From: Methyloceanibacter sp.
GTDB lineage: Bacteria > Pseudomonadota > Alphaproteobacteria > Rhizobiales > Methyloligellaceae
DNA: 32,515 bases
Direction: 5' to 3'
NCBI GenBank assembly: GCA_016649675.1
Contig: JAENXG010000002.1
Location: forward strand, 1 to 32,515
In this document: piece after piece, positions 6,814 to 14,600 of the stretch
Layout of the letters: each line of letters opens with the position of its first letter
Position numbering within the stretch: the stretch's first letter is position 1
Made by a program: the position numbers and the translations under genes
Notes under the pieces: generated by a model
The model's database searches: none
Seen by the model: only the letters and a program-made list of their open reading frames with translations
What the model was told of the DNA's origin: nothing

Positions 6814-7839
6814 TCAGCCCCAAAGCTCGGGGAGCGGTGGGGAGACGAGGCCTGCCGCATAGGTCAGCCCAGGCACCCGGTCGCGCGCAAGGAGCAGCGG
6901 GCCGTCGAGATCGACCCAATCGGCATCTTGGGCGAGGAGGAGCGCAGGCGCCATGGCGAGCGAGGTGGCGACCATCGAGCCCACCATGATCTTCAGCCCG
7001 AGCGCGCGGGCCTGCGCCACAGTGAGAAGCGCCTCGGTCAGTCCGCCGGTCTTGTCGAGCTTGATGTTCACCGCATCGTAACGTGAGGCGATCGCCGGGA
7101 GCGAGGCGCGGTCATGCACCGACTCGTCGGCACAGATCGGAACAATCCTCTCGATGTGCTCCAAAAGTTCGTCGCTGCCGGCGGGGAGGGGTTGCTCGAC
7201 AAGTTCGACGCCTGACGCCGCCGCGGCAGCAAGAAGCGATTCAAGATCATTCGGTTGCCACGCCTCGTTGGCATCGGCGATGAGCCGGGCCTGAGGCGCC
7301 GCATGGCGCACGGCGGCCAGGCGCGCCTCGTCGCCATCGCCGTCAAGCTTGAGCTTGAGGAGCGGATGGGCGCTCGCCTCGCGCGCCCGCGCCGCCATCA
7401 CCTCGGGGCTTCCTAGCGAGATGGTGAACGCCGTCGGCACGGGATGAAGGGGCCCGAGTCCCGCAAGCGCCGCGGCGCGGCGCCCCGATCGCTTAGCCTC
7501 CAGGTCCCACAGCGCGCAATCGAGAGCGTTGCGAGCGGCGCCGGCCGGAAGGAGCGAAAGTAGCTCGACCCGGCTCAAGCCGTGGGCAATCGCGCCAGCG
7601 CAAGCCTCGATGGACGCGACCACCCCCTCGACGTTCTCCCCATAGCGCCCGTACGGAACGCACTCGCCGCGACCGGTGTGGAGGCCGTCGCTGATCGCGG
7701 CCACCACCACCACCGCCTCATGCTTTGAGCCGCGCGAGATGGTGAAAACGCCCGTGATCGGCCAGCGCTCGACGCGCACGGCAAGGCCGAGGCGCCCATT
7801 GGCTCCTTCTCCGTTAAGCCCATCCTCAGCCGCTCCCAT
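6814..7839 (-). CDS. enolase-superfamily epimerase (dipeptide epimerase / N-acetyl-D-Glu racemase DgcA type)
   Basis: 341 residues, muconate-lactonizing subgroup of the enolase superfamily. Catalytic parts are all in place: the KxK base on strand two (LLKLKLDGD, Lys162 and Lys164), metal ligands Asp189 (IADANEAW), Glu215 (VEQPLP) and Asp238 (CADES), and the opposite-face Lys260 (VNIKLDKTGG). The N-terminal capping domain contains RGECVPYGRYGE. This pattern fits L-Ala-D/L-Glu epimerases of murein peptide recycling; the alphaproteobacterial branch is also annotated as DgcA, a racemase of D-glutamate degradation. The usual DgcN partner is not adjacent, so the choice between the two is open. It stands alone on its strand and is divergent from the lipid transport operon. 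Confidence 0.85.
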   Translation of the reverse strand: MGAAEDGLNGEGANGRLGLAVRVERWPITGVFTISRGSKHEAVVVVAAISDGLHTGRGECVPYGRYGENVEGVVASIEACAGAIAHGLSRVELLSLLPAGAARNALDCALWDLEAKRSGRRAAALAGLGPLHPVPTAFTISLGSPEVMAARAREASAHPLLKLKLDGDGDEARLAAVRHAAPQARLIADANEAWQPNDLESLLAAAAASGVELVEQPLPAGSDELLEHIERIVPICADESVHDRASLPAIASRYDAVNIKLDKTGGLTEALLTVAQARALGLKIMVGSMVATSLAMAPALLLAQDADWVDLDGPLLLARDRVPGLTYAAGLVSPPLPELWG

Positions 7840-7934
7840 GACGCCTTTCTTTCTCCGGGTTTTTCGTTCAAAAACAGAGCGCTTCCGAAGGCTTCAAATC
7901 CTTTCGTGTCAATTCCAGCAAGCTAAGCCGTTCC

Positions 7935-9113
7935 ATGCTCAAGCGCGACCATCAGATTGTCCTGCCGACGCAAGCCCGCGCGCCGGGCTTCCGCGTCGAG
8001 TTGCGCGGCACGACCTTCCGCCTGATCGCGACCGGCGCCTGGACCGTCGCCGAGGCCACCAAGCTCGACAGCGCCCTGAAGCGCCTGCGTGTGCCCATTC
8101 CGCCCACACCCGACTTCACCGGCGAAATGGACATTGCCGGCATCGCCGAGATCGACACCGCCGGCGCGCTGCTGTTGCAGCGGACCGCTGCCGCGTGGGA
8201 GACGAGCGGCTTGCGCACCCGCTACGCCGGAGCGACGGAGGCCTTCCGCATCCTCATCGAGGAGGTTCAGCGCCGCAGCGGTGCCGAGCGGCCGAAGCTC
8301 GAGAAGCCAAACCCGCTGACGCAATTTGCCGAGGACATGACCAAGGCGGTGACGGGCGTCTGGCGCGATGCCGTGCAGCTCACCGCTTTCCTCGGCGAGG
8401 TCACCACCGCTTTTGCGCGAATGATCAGGCAGCCTTGGCGCTTTCGCACCACCTCCTTCATTCATCATCTCGACCACGCCGGCTTCCGGGCGGTGCCGAT
8501 CATCTCGCTCATCTGCTTCCTGATCGGCGCCGTGGTGATGCAGCAGGGCGTGGTCCAGCTCAAGCCGTTCGGGGCAGAGCCGTTCGCCGTCAACATGGTC
8601 GCCATTCTTGCGCTGCGCGAGGTCGGCATCCTGCTCACCGCCATCATGGTGGCCGGCCGTTCGGGCTCCGCCTTCACCGCCGAGATCGGCTCGATGAAGA
8701 TGCGCGAGGAGATCGACGCCATGCGCACCCTCGGCATCGATCCGATGGATACGCTCGTGCTGCCGCGCGTGCTGGCGCTGGTGGTGGCGCTTCCGCTGCT
8801 CACCTTTATCGGCGACCTGATGGGCCTCGCCGGCGGTGGCCTTATGGCGTTCGCCGTGCTCGGCCTCGATGCCACGAACTATCTCGACAAGCTGCACGAG
8901 GCGATCGACTTCCAGCACTTCATGGCCGGCATGATCAAGGCGCCCTTCGCCGCCGTGATCATCGGCCTGGTCGGCTGCCTGGAAGGCCTCAAAGTCGAGG
9001 GCAGCGCCGAATCGCTCGGCACGCACGTGACCAGCGCCGTGGTCAAAGCGATCTTCCTGGTGATAATTTTGGACGCCATCTTTGCCATGTTCCTGTCGGG
9101 GATCGGGGTGTGA
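7935..9113 (+). CDS. mlaE: MlaE-type ABC permease fused to an N-terminal STAS (MlaB-like) domain
   Basis: 392 residues. Residues 1-115 form a STAS-like domain (RVELRGTTFRLIATGAWTV; EIDTAGALLLQR where MlaB has its conserved loop), and residues about 150-392 form the MlaE permease with five or so membrane helices and the signature EVGILLTAIMVAGRSGSAFTAEIGSM plus EEIDAMRTLGIDP. In Escherichia coli MlaB and MlaE are separate; the fusion is common in alphaproteobacteria. The complex moves phospholipid between the inner membrane and a periplasmic MCE ring, maintaining outer-membrane lipid asymmetry. First gene of a four-gene operon; the ATPase start overlaps its stop. Confidence 0.92.
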   Translation: MLKRDHQIVLPTQARAPGFRVELRGTTFRLIATGAWTVAEATKLDSALKRLRVPIPPTPDFTGEMDIAGIAEIDTAGALLLQRTAAAWETSGLRTRYAGATEAFRILIEEVQRRSGAERPKLEKPNPLTQFAEDMTKAVTGVWRDAVQLTAFLGEVTTAFARMIRQPWRFRTTSFIHHLDHAGFRAVPIISLICFLIGAVVMQQGVVQLKPFGAEPFAVNMVAILALREVGILLTAIMVAGRSGSAFTAEIGSMKMREEIDAMRTLGIDPMDTLVLPRVLALVVALPLLTFIGDLMGLAGGGLMAFAVLGLDATNYLDKLHEAIDFQHFMAGMIKAPFAAVIIGLVGCLEGLKVEGSAESLGTHVTSAVVKAIFLVIILDAIFAMFLSGIGV

Positions 9114-9910
9114 TCGTCGATAACGGACGAGAGGTTGTGATCCGCGTGCGCGGGCTCGCCAAGAGCTTCGGCAGCCATCAGATTTGGGACGGGCTCAGTC
9201 TCGACGTCTATCGCGGCGAGATCCTCGCCATCGTCGGCGGCTCGGGCCAGGGCAAGTCGGTGCTGATGCGCGTGATCACCGGCCTCGTGAAGCCGGACGC
9301 CGGCGATGTCGGGCTATTCGGGCAAAACGCCAAGACGCTGTCGCCGCAGGATCGTCTCGAGATCGAGAAGCGCTGGGGCATCCTCTTCCAGGACGGTGCG
9401 CTGTTCTCCTCGCTCACCGTGCTGCAGAACATCCAGGTGCCGATGCGCGAGCATCTCGAGCTGCCGCAGGCGATGATGGACGATCTCGCCTTCCTCAAGC
9501 TCACCATGGTGGGCCTGCCCCCCAACGCCGCCCACAAATTCCCCTCGGAGCTCTCCGGCGGCATGCGCAAGCGGGCAGGGCTTGCCCGCGCGCTCGCGCT
9601 CGACCCTGAGATCGTGTTCCTGGACGAGCCTACCGCGGGCCTCGATCCGATCGGAGCGTCGGATTTCGACCACCTGATTCGCAAGCTGCAGCAGACACTT
9701 GGCCTGACGGTCTATATGGTGACCCACGACCTTGATACGATCTTCACCGTGTGCGACAGGGTAGCCGTGCTTGCCGACAAGAAGATCGTACGGACGGGCT
9801 CGCCGACCGAGCTGCAGCGCCACCCCAACCACCCGTGGATCAAGGAATATTTCTGCGGCGAGCGGGCGCGGGCGGCCTCGCCGGGTGAACAGCCGAAGAT
9901 ACCCGCCTGA
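9110..9910 (+). CDS. mlaF: MlaF-type ABC ATPase
   Basis: 266 residues, the cytoplasmic ATPase of the lipid transporter. Walker A is GGSGQGKS (residues 43-50 or so), the Q-loop sits in ILFQDGALFSSLTV, the signature is LSGGMRKRAGLARA, Walker B is VFLDEPTAGLDP and the H-loop is VTHD. LFQDGALFSSLTV and SGGMRKRAGLARA are typical of MlaF rather than of other ABC importers. The GTG start overlaps the permease stop (GTGTGA arrangement), indicating translational coupling. The track ORF beginning 1.4 kb earlier is the out-of-frame shadow of the permease and was trimmed. Confidence 0.93.
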   Translation: MIVDNGREVVIRVRGLAKSFGSHQIWDGLSLDVYRGEILAIVGGSGQGKSVLMRVITGLVKPDAGDVGLFGQNAKTLSPQDRLEIEKRWGILFQDGALFSSLTVLQNIQVPMREHLELPQAMMDDLAFLKLTMVGLPPNAAHKFPSELSGGMRKRAGLARALALDPEIVFLDEPTAGLDPIGASDFDHLIRKLQQTLGLTVYMVTHDLDTIFTVCDRVAVLADKKIVRTGSPTELQRHPNHPWIKEYFCGERARAASPGEQPKIPA

Positions 9911-9939
9911 TGCTTGTTTAGTCCTGAGGAACCGGTCGG

Positions 9940-10776
9940 ATGGAAACCAAAGCCAACTACCTGATGATCGGCGGCTTCGTGCTCGGCGTGCTCGCGCTCG
10001 CCTTCGTCTTCGTGTTCTGGATGAGCAATTTCGCCGGAGGCGGCAAGCGCTACTACATCGTCTTCCAGAGCTCGGTGGCGGGGTTGACCACGGGCTCGAG
10101 CGTCGGCTTCAACGGCATCAAGGTCGGCGAGGTGCAGTCCTTCGCGCTCGATCCCGAAGACGCGCGCAAGGTCCAGGTCTTGATCAGCGTCGGCGACGCC
10201 ACGCCGGTACGCCAGAATTCCCGCGGGAGCATCCAGTCCATGGGCCTGACCGGCGGCAGCGGCGTGCAGATCAGCCCGGGCACGCCGGACTCGCCCTTCC
10301 TGGTCGCGACCGCCGAAGACCCGATCCCGACCATCAAGGCCGATTCCGGCGGAGGCCAGGGCCTGTTCGATGCCGCGCCGGCGATGATGAACAATGCCAA
10401 CGCGCTCCTGACCAAGCTGAACGACCTCGTCGCCGAGAACCAGGATTCGATCCACACGACGGTGACCAATGTCGAGCAGTTCACCACCATGCTGAACGCC
10501 AAGAAGGACGACATCGGCCTTGCCATCGGCGACGTGAAAGATGGCGCCGAGAACTTCAAGACCTTGTCGGGCAAGCTCCAAGTCTCTCTCGGGGACAACA
10601 TGGACGGGCTCACCCGCCAGGCCAAGGATAGCCTCCAGGAATTCGGGAATTTCATGCGCGAGGGACGGCGCACGGCGGTAACGCTGAACCGGATTCTGGA
10701 GAAGCTAGAGGCTGATCCAAAAGGCTTTTTGCTTGGTGGAAACCAAGTTCCGGAATACACTCCAAAAGGACAATAG
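9940..10776 (+). CDS. mlaD: MlaD-type MCE domain protein
   Basis: 278 residues. One N-terminal membrane anchor (YLMIGGFVLGVLALAFVFVFWM, residues 7-28) is followed by a single MCE domain (about 37-115: YYIVFQSSVAGLTTGSSVGFNGIKVGEV). After that come helical segments up to residue 265, with VRQNSRGSIQSMGLTGGSGVQI being the usual second half of the MCE fold. MlaD forms a hexameric ring in the periplasm bound to MlaE. The helical tail is longer than in Escherichia coli MlaD (about 183 residues) and could extend the channel as in longer MCE proteins. It begins 29 bases after mlaF with AGTCCTGAGGAACC upstream as a Shine-Dalgarno-like site. Confidence 0.92.
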   Translation: METKANYLMIGGFVLGVLALAFVFVFWMSNFAGGGKRYYIVFQSSVAGLTTGSSVGFNGIKVGEVQSFALDPEDARKVQVLISVGDATPVRQNSRGSIQSMGLTGGSGVQISPGTPDSPFLVATAEDPIPTIKADSGGGQGLFDAAPAMMNNANALLTKLNDLVAENQDSIHTTVTNVEQFTTMLNAKKDDIGLAIGDVKDGAENFKTLSGKLQVSLGDNMDGLTRQAKDSLQEFGNFMREGRRTAVTLNRILEKLEADPKGFLLGGNQVPEYTPKGQ

Positions 10777-10825
10777 GGCACCCTCGAGGGAATGGGGCGT
10801 GTCTCCTAACAGGGGGCGATCGGAC

Positions 10826-11413
10826 ATGTCGCGATCCGCGCCAATGCTCGCTGCAGGCTTGCTTTGCCTGGGCCTGCTCGGCTGCGCGTTGGCTTCCACA
10901 AGACCGCCGACCACTTACGATCTCGTCGCACCGCGTTCCTTCGCCGGCACCGCGCGGCCCGCGCCGTGGCAGCTCGTGGTTTACGAGCCGACCGCCGTGC
11001 ACGCGCTCGAGACGGACCGTCTCATGGTGCGCCCGAGCGCCGACCAGGTTTCCTACTACAAGGGCATCGCCTGGAGCGACCGGCTGCCGCGCCTCGTGCA
11101 GGCGCGCATCATCGAGACCTTCCAGAATTCCGGCGCGGTCAAGGCCGTCAGCGCCTCCAACGGCCAATACGCTCTCGCCACCGAGTTGCGCTCCTTCCAG
11201 ATCGATGTGTCCAGCGGCAAGGCCAACGCCGAGATCGAGATCTTTGCCCGGCTGATCAATGTGAGCTCGGGCAAGGTGGTGGCCACCAAGGGTTTCAGTG
11301 CCCGCGTGCCGGCGACGACCGATAGTCCGAACGATGCCGTTGCCGCTCTGAACCAGGCCTTCACCGAGGTGCTGCAAGACACCACCGCCTGGGTCGCCTC
11401 GCGCCGCGTCTAG
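10826..11413 (+). CDS. ABC-type transport auxiliary lipoprotein (PqiC/YmbA-like)
   Basis: 195 residues. MSRSAPMLAAGLLCLGLLGC carries a lipobox (LLGC), predicting lipidation at Cys20. The mature part has TYDLVAP and VYEPTAVHALETDRLMVRPSADQVSYYKGIAWSDRLPRLVQARI, the conserved core of the auxiliary lipoprotein family that partners with MCE transporters (PqiC for PqiAB). It probably anchors the MCE channel at the outer membrane. The internal ATG was selected over the track start because it begins the signal peptide and is preceded by GGGGGCGATCGG. Last gene of the operon; no MlaC or MlaA homologue is nearby, and a BIME-like palindrome lies after the stop. Confidence 0.85.
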   Translation: MSRSAPMLAAGLLCLGLLGCALASTRPPTTYDLVAPRSFAGTARPAPWQLVVYEPTAVHALETDRLMVRPSADQVSYYKGIAWSDRLPRLVQARIIETFQNSGAVKAVSASNGQYALATELRSFQIDVSSGKANAEIEIFARLINVSSGKVVATKGFSARVPATTDSPNDAVAALNQAFTEVLQDTTAWVASRRV

Positions 11414-11437
11414 CCGCGCAAATCGTCTCTCATGACG

Positions 11438-11523
11438 CGTCATGCCCGGTCTTGTGCCGGGCATCCACGAATTTCTATCCAAGCACCAAAACGTGGATGG
11501 CCGGGACAAGCCCGGCCATAACG
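11438..11523. repeat. BIME-like double palindrome, copy 1
   Basis: Two inverted hairpin units, CGTCATGCCCGG...CCGGGCATCCACGA and CGTGGATGGCCGGGACAAGCCCGGCCATAACG, face each other across a short spacer; the whole element is itself an imperfect palindrome. Two further copies occur in this window with different spacers. It fills the gap between the lipid transport operon and the convergent repeat-protein gene. Such elements in enterobacteria bind gyrase/IHF or stabilise mRNA ends. Confidence 0.85.
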
Positions 11524-11631
11524 GGTGACTGTGTCTTTGGCTCAAGAGCCGCGGCTTGGAAATACTTGGCCCCCGCCCTCCTTTTCAGGGGAGGACAGGG
11601 GCCCAAGGCTGGGGGAGCCTAAACCTATTGG

Positions 11632-14600
11632 TTAGCGCAGGCGACCGCTCGCATGCGCCAGCAGAAGATAGACGCGTCCGTTCTCTGAGGTCAGGTAGCT
11701 CTGCAGCATCCTGCCGTCGGGATCGGACTGCTCGGCGTCTCCGAGCAACCGCTCGAAATCGCCGATATAGCGGTCCACGGTCACGCGAAACTCGCCCTCG
11801 CGATCGTAGCGGCGGGAGATCTCGTCGAACGTCGTCTGGCCGTCGAGGCTGTAGATGTGACGCCCAAGCACGCCGCGCTCGCCGGCCCTGAACCGCTGCC
11901 AGACCTCGGCCGCGGTACGGTGGTCGATGGCGCGCGCGATCTCATCGAGGCGCAGCTGGCCGTTCGGGCTTGCCGCCTGCACTGGCGCGGCGCGGGTGCC
12001 GAAGCCCTGGCCGCCGGCCGCGTAGCCCTGGTCGGGCTCAGGTGCGCGGGGGAGAAGATCCCCGCCGCCCCAAGCACCGCCGCGCGGGGCCTGCGGAGCA
12101 CCCGAAAGCTGTTGGGCGAGACCGCCCGCGACCTGGCCGAGATCGCCACCGTCCTGGCCCTGAACAGGGCGGCCTCTCGCGTCGAAATGCGGTAGTGGCG
12201 GCAGGTCGAATTGTCCTGCGGCGGGCCTCGCCTCCTCGGCGCGTGGCGGGAAGGAAGCCGGGCGCGCAACAGGCGGCAGGTCGTATTGGGCGGAAGGCCT
12301 TGCCTCAACCCGTGGCATCGCAGGCGGCCGGTAGGGATCCGGCGCGTTGGCTTGTATGGCGGCGAGTTGCGTAGCCGTACCTTGCGTCGCCGCCCGGGTT
12401 AGCGCGGGGGTGATCGCCTCGATCTCTTTCAGCTGGTCGGTCATCGCCTTGCGGATTGCCGCCGTAGCTTGCGCGGTATGCTCCGGCAGCGCTTCCATGC
12501 GCCGCTGCATGTCCTGGCGCATACCGTCGAGATCGGTCGCCGTCTGCTTGGCGGCCTCGCGCATGCCGCGCGAGGTGTTGTCGAACTGGCCGCGCATCTG
12601 CTCGAGCTGCCGGCCGATCTGGGTGATAATCGTCTCGAAGCTGCCTTTGAGATCGGTGACCGCGCGCGCGGTGTGGGCCTGCGCCTCCTCGCGCAGACGC
12701 TCAATCTGGGCAAGCGCCTGCTGCGCCTGGCCGGCCGTGTCGCGGGCAAGCGCGCTGCCAACCTGCTTCGCCCGCGCCTCCGCGCCCGACATGGCGTTCT
12801 CGAGCATGCCCGCGTAGGAGCGCATCATGTTGTCGAGGTCTTTCGCCTTGGTGTTGACCGTATGCAGGAGCGCGATGATCGCCTGATGCCGGCCCTCGAG
12901 GATCGAGTCGATCTTGGTGTTTGACGAATCGAGCGCCTTGGCGGCGGTGAGGATGGCTTGGCCCTGGTTCTCGAAACGCTGGGTGAGCCCGTGGATCTGC
13001 TCGAGCAGCCCGCGGGAGACGTCGCGCAGCGTCTGGGTCTGGCTCGTCAGGATGGTGACGGCCTCCTTCGACTGCGCGCCGACCTGATCGGCGGTCTGGC
13101 GGATCATCGCCGAGTTGTTGGCGAGCACCTGGTTGAGCTGGGCGGTCTGCTTGCCGAAGGTCGCCTCGGTCGCGCGCGCGTGCTCGCCGAGCATCCTGTC
13201 GGTCTCGGCGGTGCGCTGGCTGAAGGTGGAGTCGATCGCCTTGAGCCGCTCGGCGAGCGCCATGATGACCGCCTGGGCGCGCTCGGTCATGGTCTTGTCG
13301 AGGGTGCCGGTCTGCTGGCTGATGGCGGTCTCGAGAGACCGCACGCGCTGGAGCAGGGAGTTGGTGAAGCCCTCGGCACGTTCGGCGAGGGACTTGTCGA
13401 GCGCCATGGTGCCCTGATTGATCGCCGTGATGAACTGGGCCGTGCGGTCATGCAGCGACTTGTCCAGCAGCGAGGCGCGCTGATCGAGTGCCGCGGCGAA
13501 GGCGCCGGTGCGGTCGATAAGCTGCTTGTCGAGGAGCAACGCGCGCTGGTCGACCATGGCGTTGAAGCCGCCGGTGCGGTCGATCAGCGTCTTGTCGAGC
13601 ATGGCGGCGCCTTGGCCGATCGCGTTGGCAAGGGCGTTGGTCCGCTCCTGCAATGTCCTGTCGAGCACCACGGCGCCCTGCGAGACGAGGCCGGTGAACG
13701 CCTCGGTGCGGTCGCGGAGCGCCTTGTCGAGCTGGCCGGCGCCCTGGCCGACCTGGGCCACGAACGCCTCGGTGCGATCCTTCAGCGTCTTGTCGAGGAT
13801 CACGGCACCTTGGCCGATCGTATTCGTCAGCGCGTCGATCGTATTCGTCAGCGCGTCGGTGCGCTGTCTCAGGGTGTTGTCGAGGGCCGCGGCGCCCTGG
13901 CCAATCGAGACCGTCAGCGCCTCGGTCCGCTGTTTCAGGGTGTTGTCGAACAATACCGCCCCTTGCGAGACGAGGCCGGTGAAGGCCTCGGTGCGGTCCT
14001 TGAGCGTCTTCTCGAGCACCACCGCGCCCTGAGCGACGGAGGCATTCAACGCCTCGGTGCTGTCTTTCAGCGTCTTGTCGAGGGCCGCGGCGCCCTGGCC
14101 AATCGAGACCGTCAGCGCCTCGGTCCGCTGTTTCAGGGTGTTGTCGAACAACACCGCCCCTTGCGAGACGAGGCCGGTGAAGGCCTCGGTGCGGTCCTTC
14201 ATCGTCTTGTCGAGCCCAGCCGTGCCTTGGCCGATTGAGGCGGCGAAGGTCTCGGTGCGCTCCTTTAGCGTCTTGTCGAGGAGGATGGCGCCTTGCGCGA
14301 CGGAGGTCTCGAGCCCCTTGATGCGGGTGGCGAGCGAGGTCTGCAGGGCCTCGGTGCGCTCCTTCATGGTCTTGTCGAGGGAGGTGGTCCGCTGCACCAC
14401 GACGCTTTCGAGCGCCGCGAGGTTCTGCGTCGCCCCTTCGATCACCTGAGAGAGGCGCCCCTGTTCCTTGCTCAAGCGCTCGAGCAGACCGGGCACGGCC
14501 TCGGTGACCCGGGCCTGGGCCTTGTGCACCTGCTCGGCGGCCTCGCTCGAGCGGCTCACGAGAAGCTCAGTGAGTTGCAGGCCGCGTTCGGCAAGCTTCT

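Noticed and set aside
7676-9109. N-terminal extension of the mlaF track frame
   Set aside because: This part is an out-of-frame reading of the epimerase start and the MlaE gene. The true ATPase begins at the GTG overlapping the mlaE stop.
11556-11891. 111-codon plus-strand ORF beside the lipoprotein gene
   Set aside because: Arg/Ser-rich composition and overlap with the C-terminal coding part of the repeat protein mark it as a shadow.
12958-14238. 426-codon plus-strand open frame across the repeat array
   Set aside because: It is the antisense shadow of the repeat-protein gene; the 66-base periodicity keeps stops out of this frame. It has no recognisable domain, while the minus frame has membrane helices, a C-terminal domain and a good ribosome binding site.
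13190-14380. CRISPR-like tandem structure
   Set aside because: Units are 66 bases, contiguous, without unique spacers, and code for a 22-residue protein repeat.
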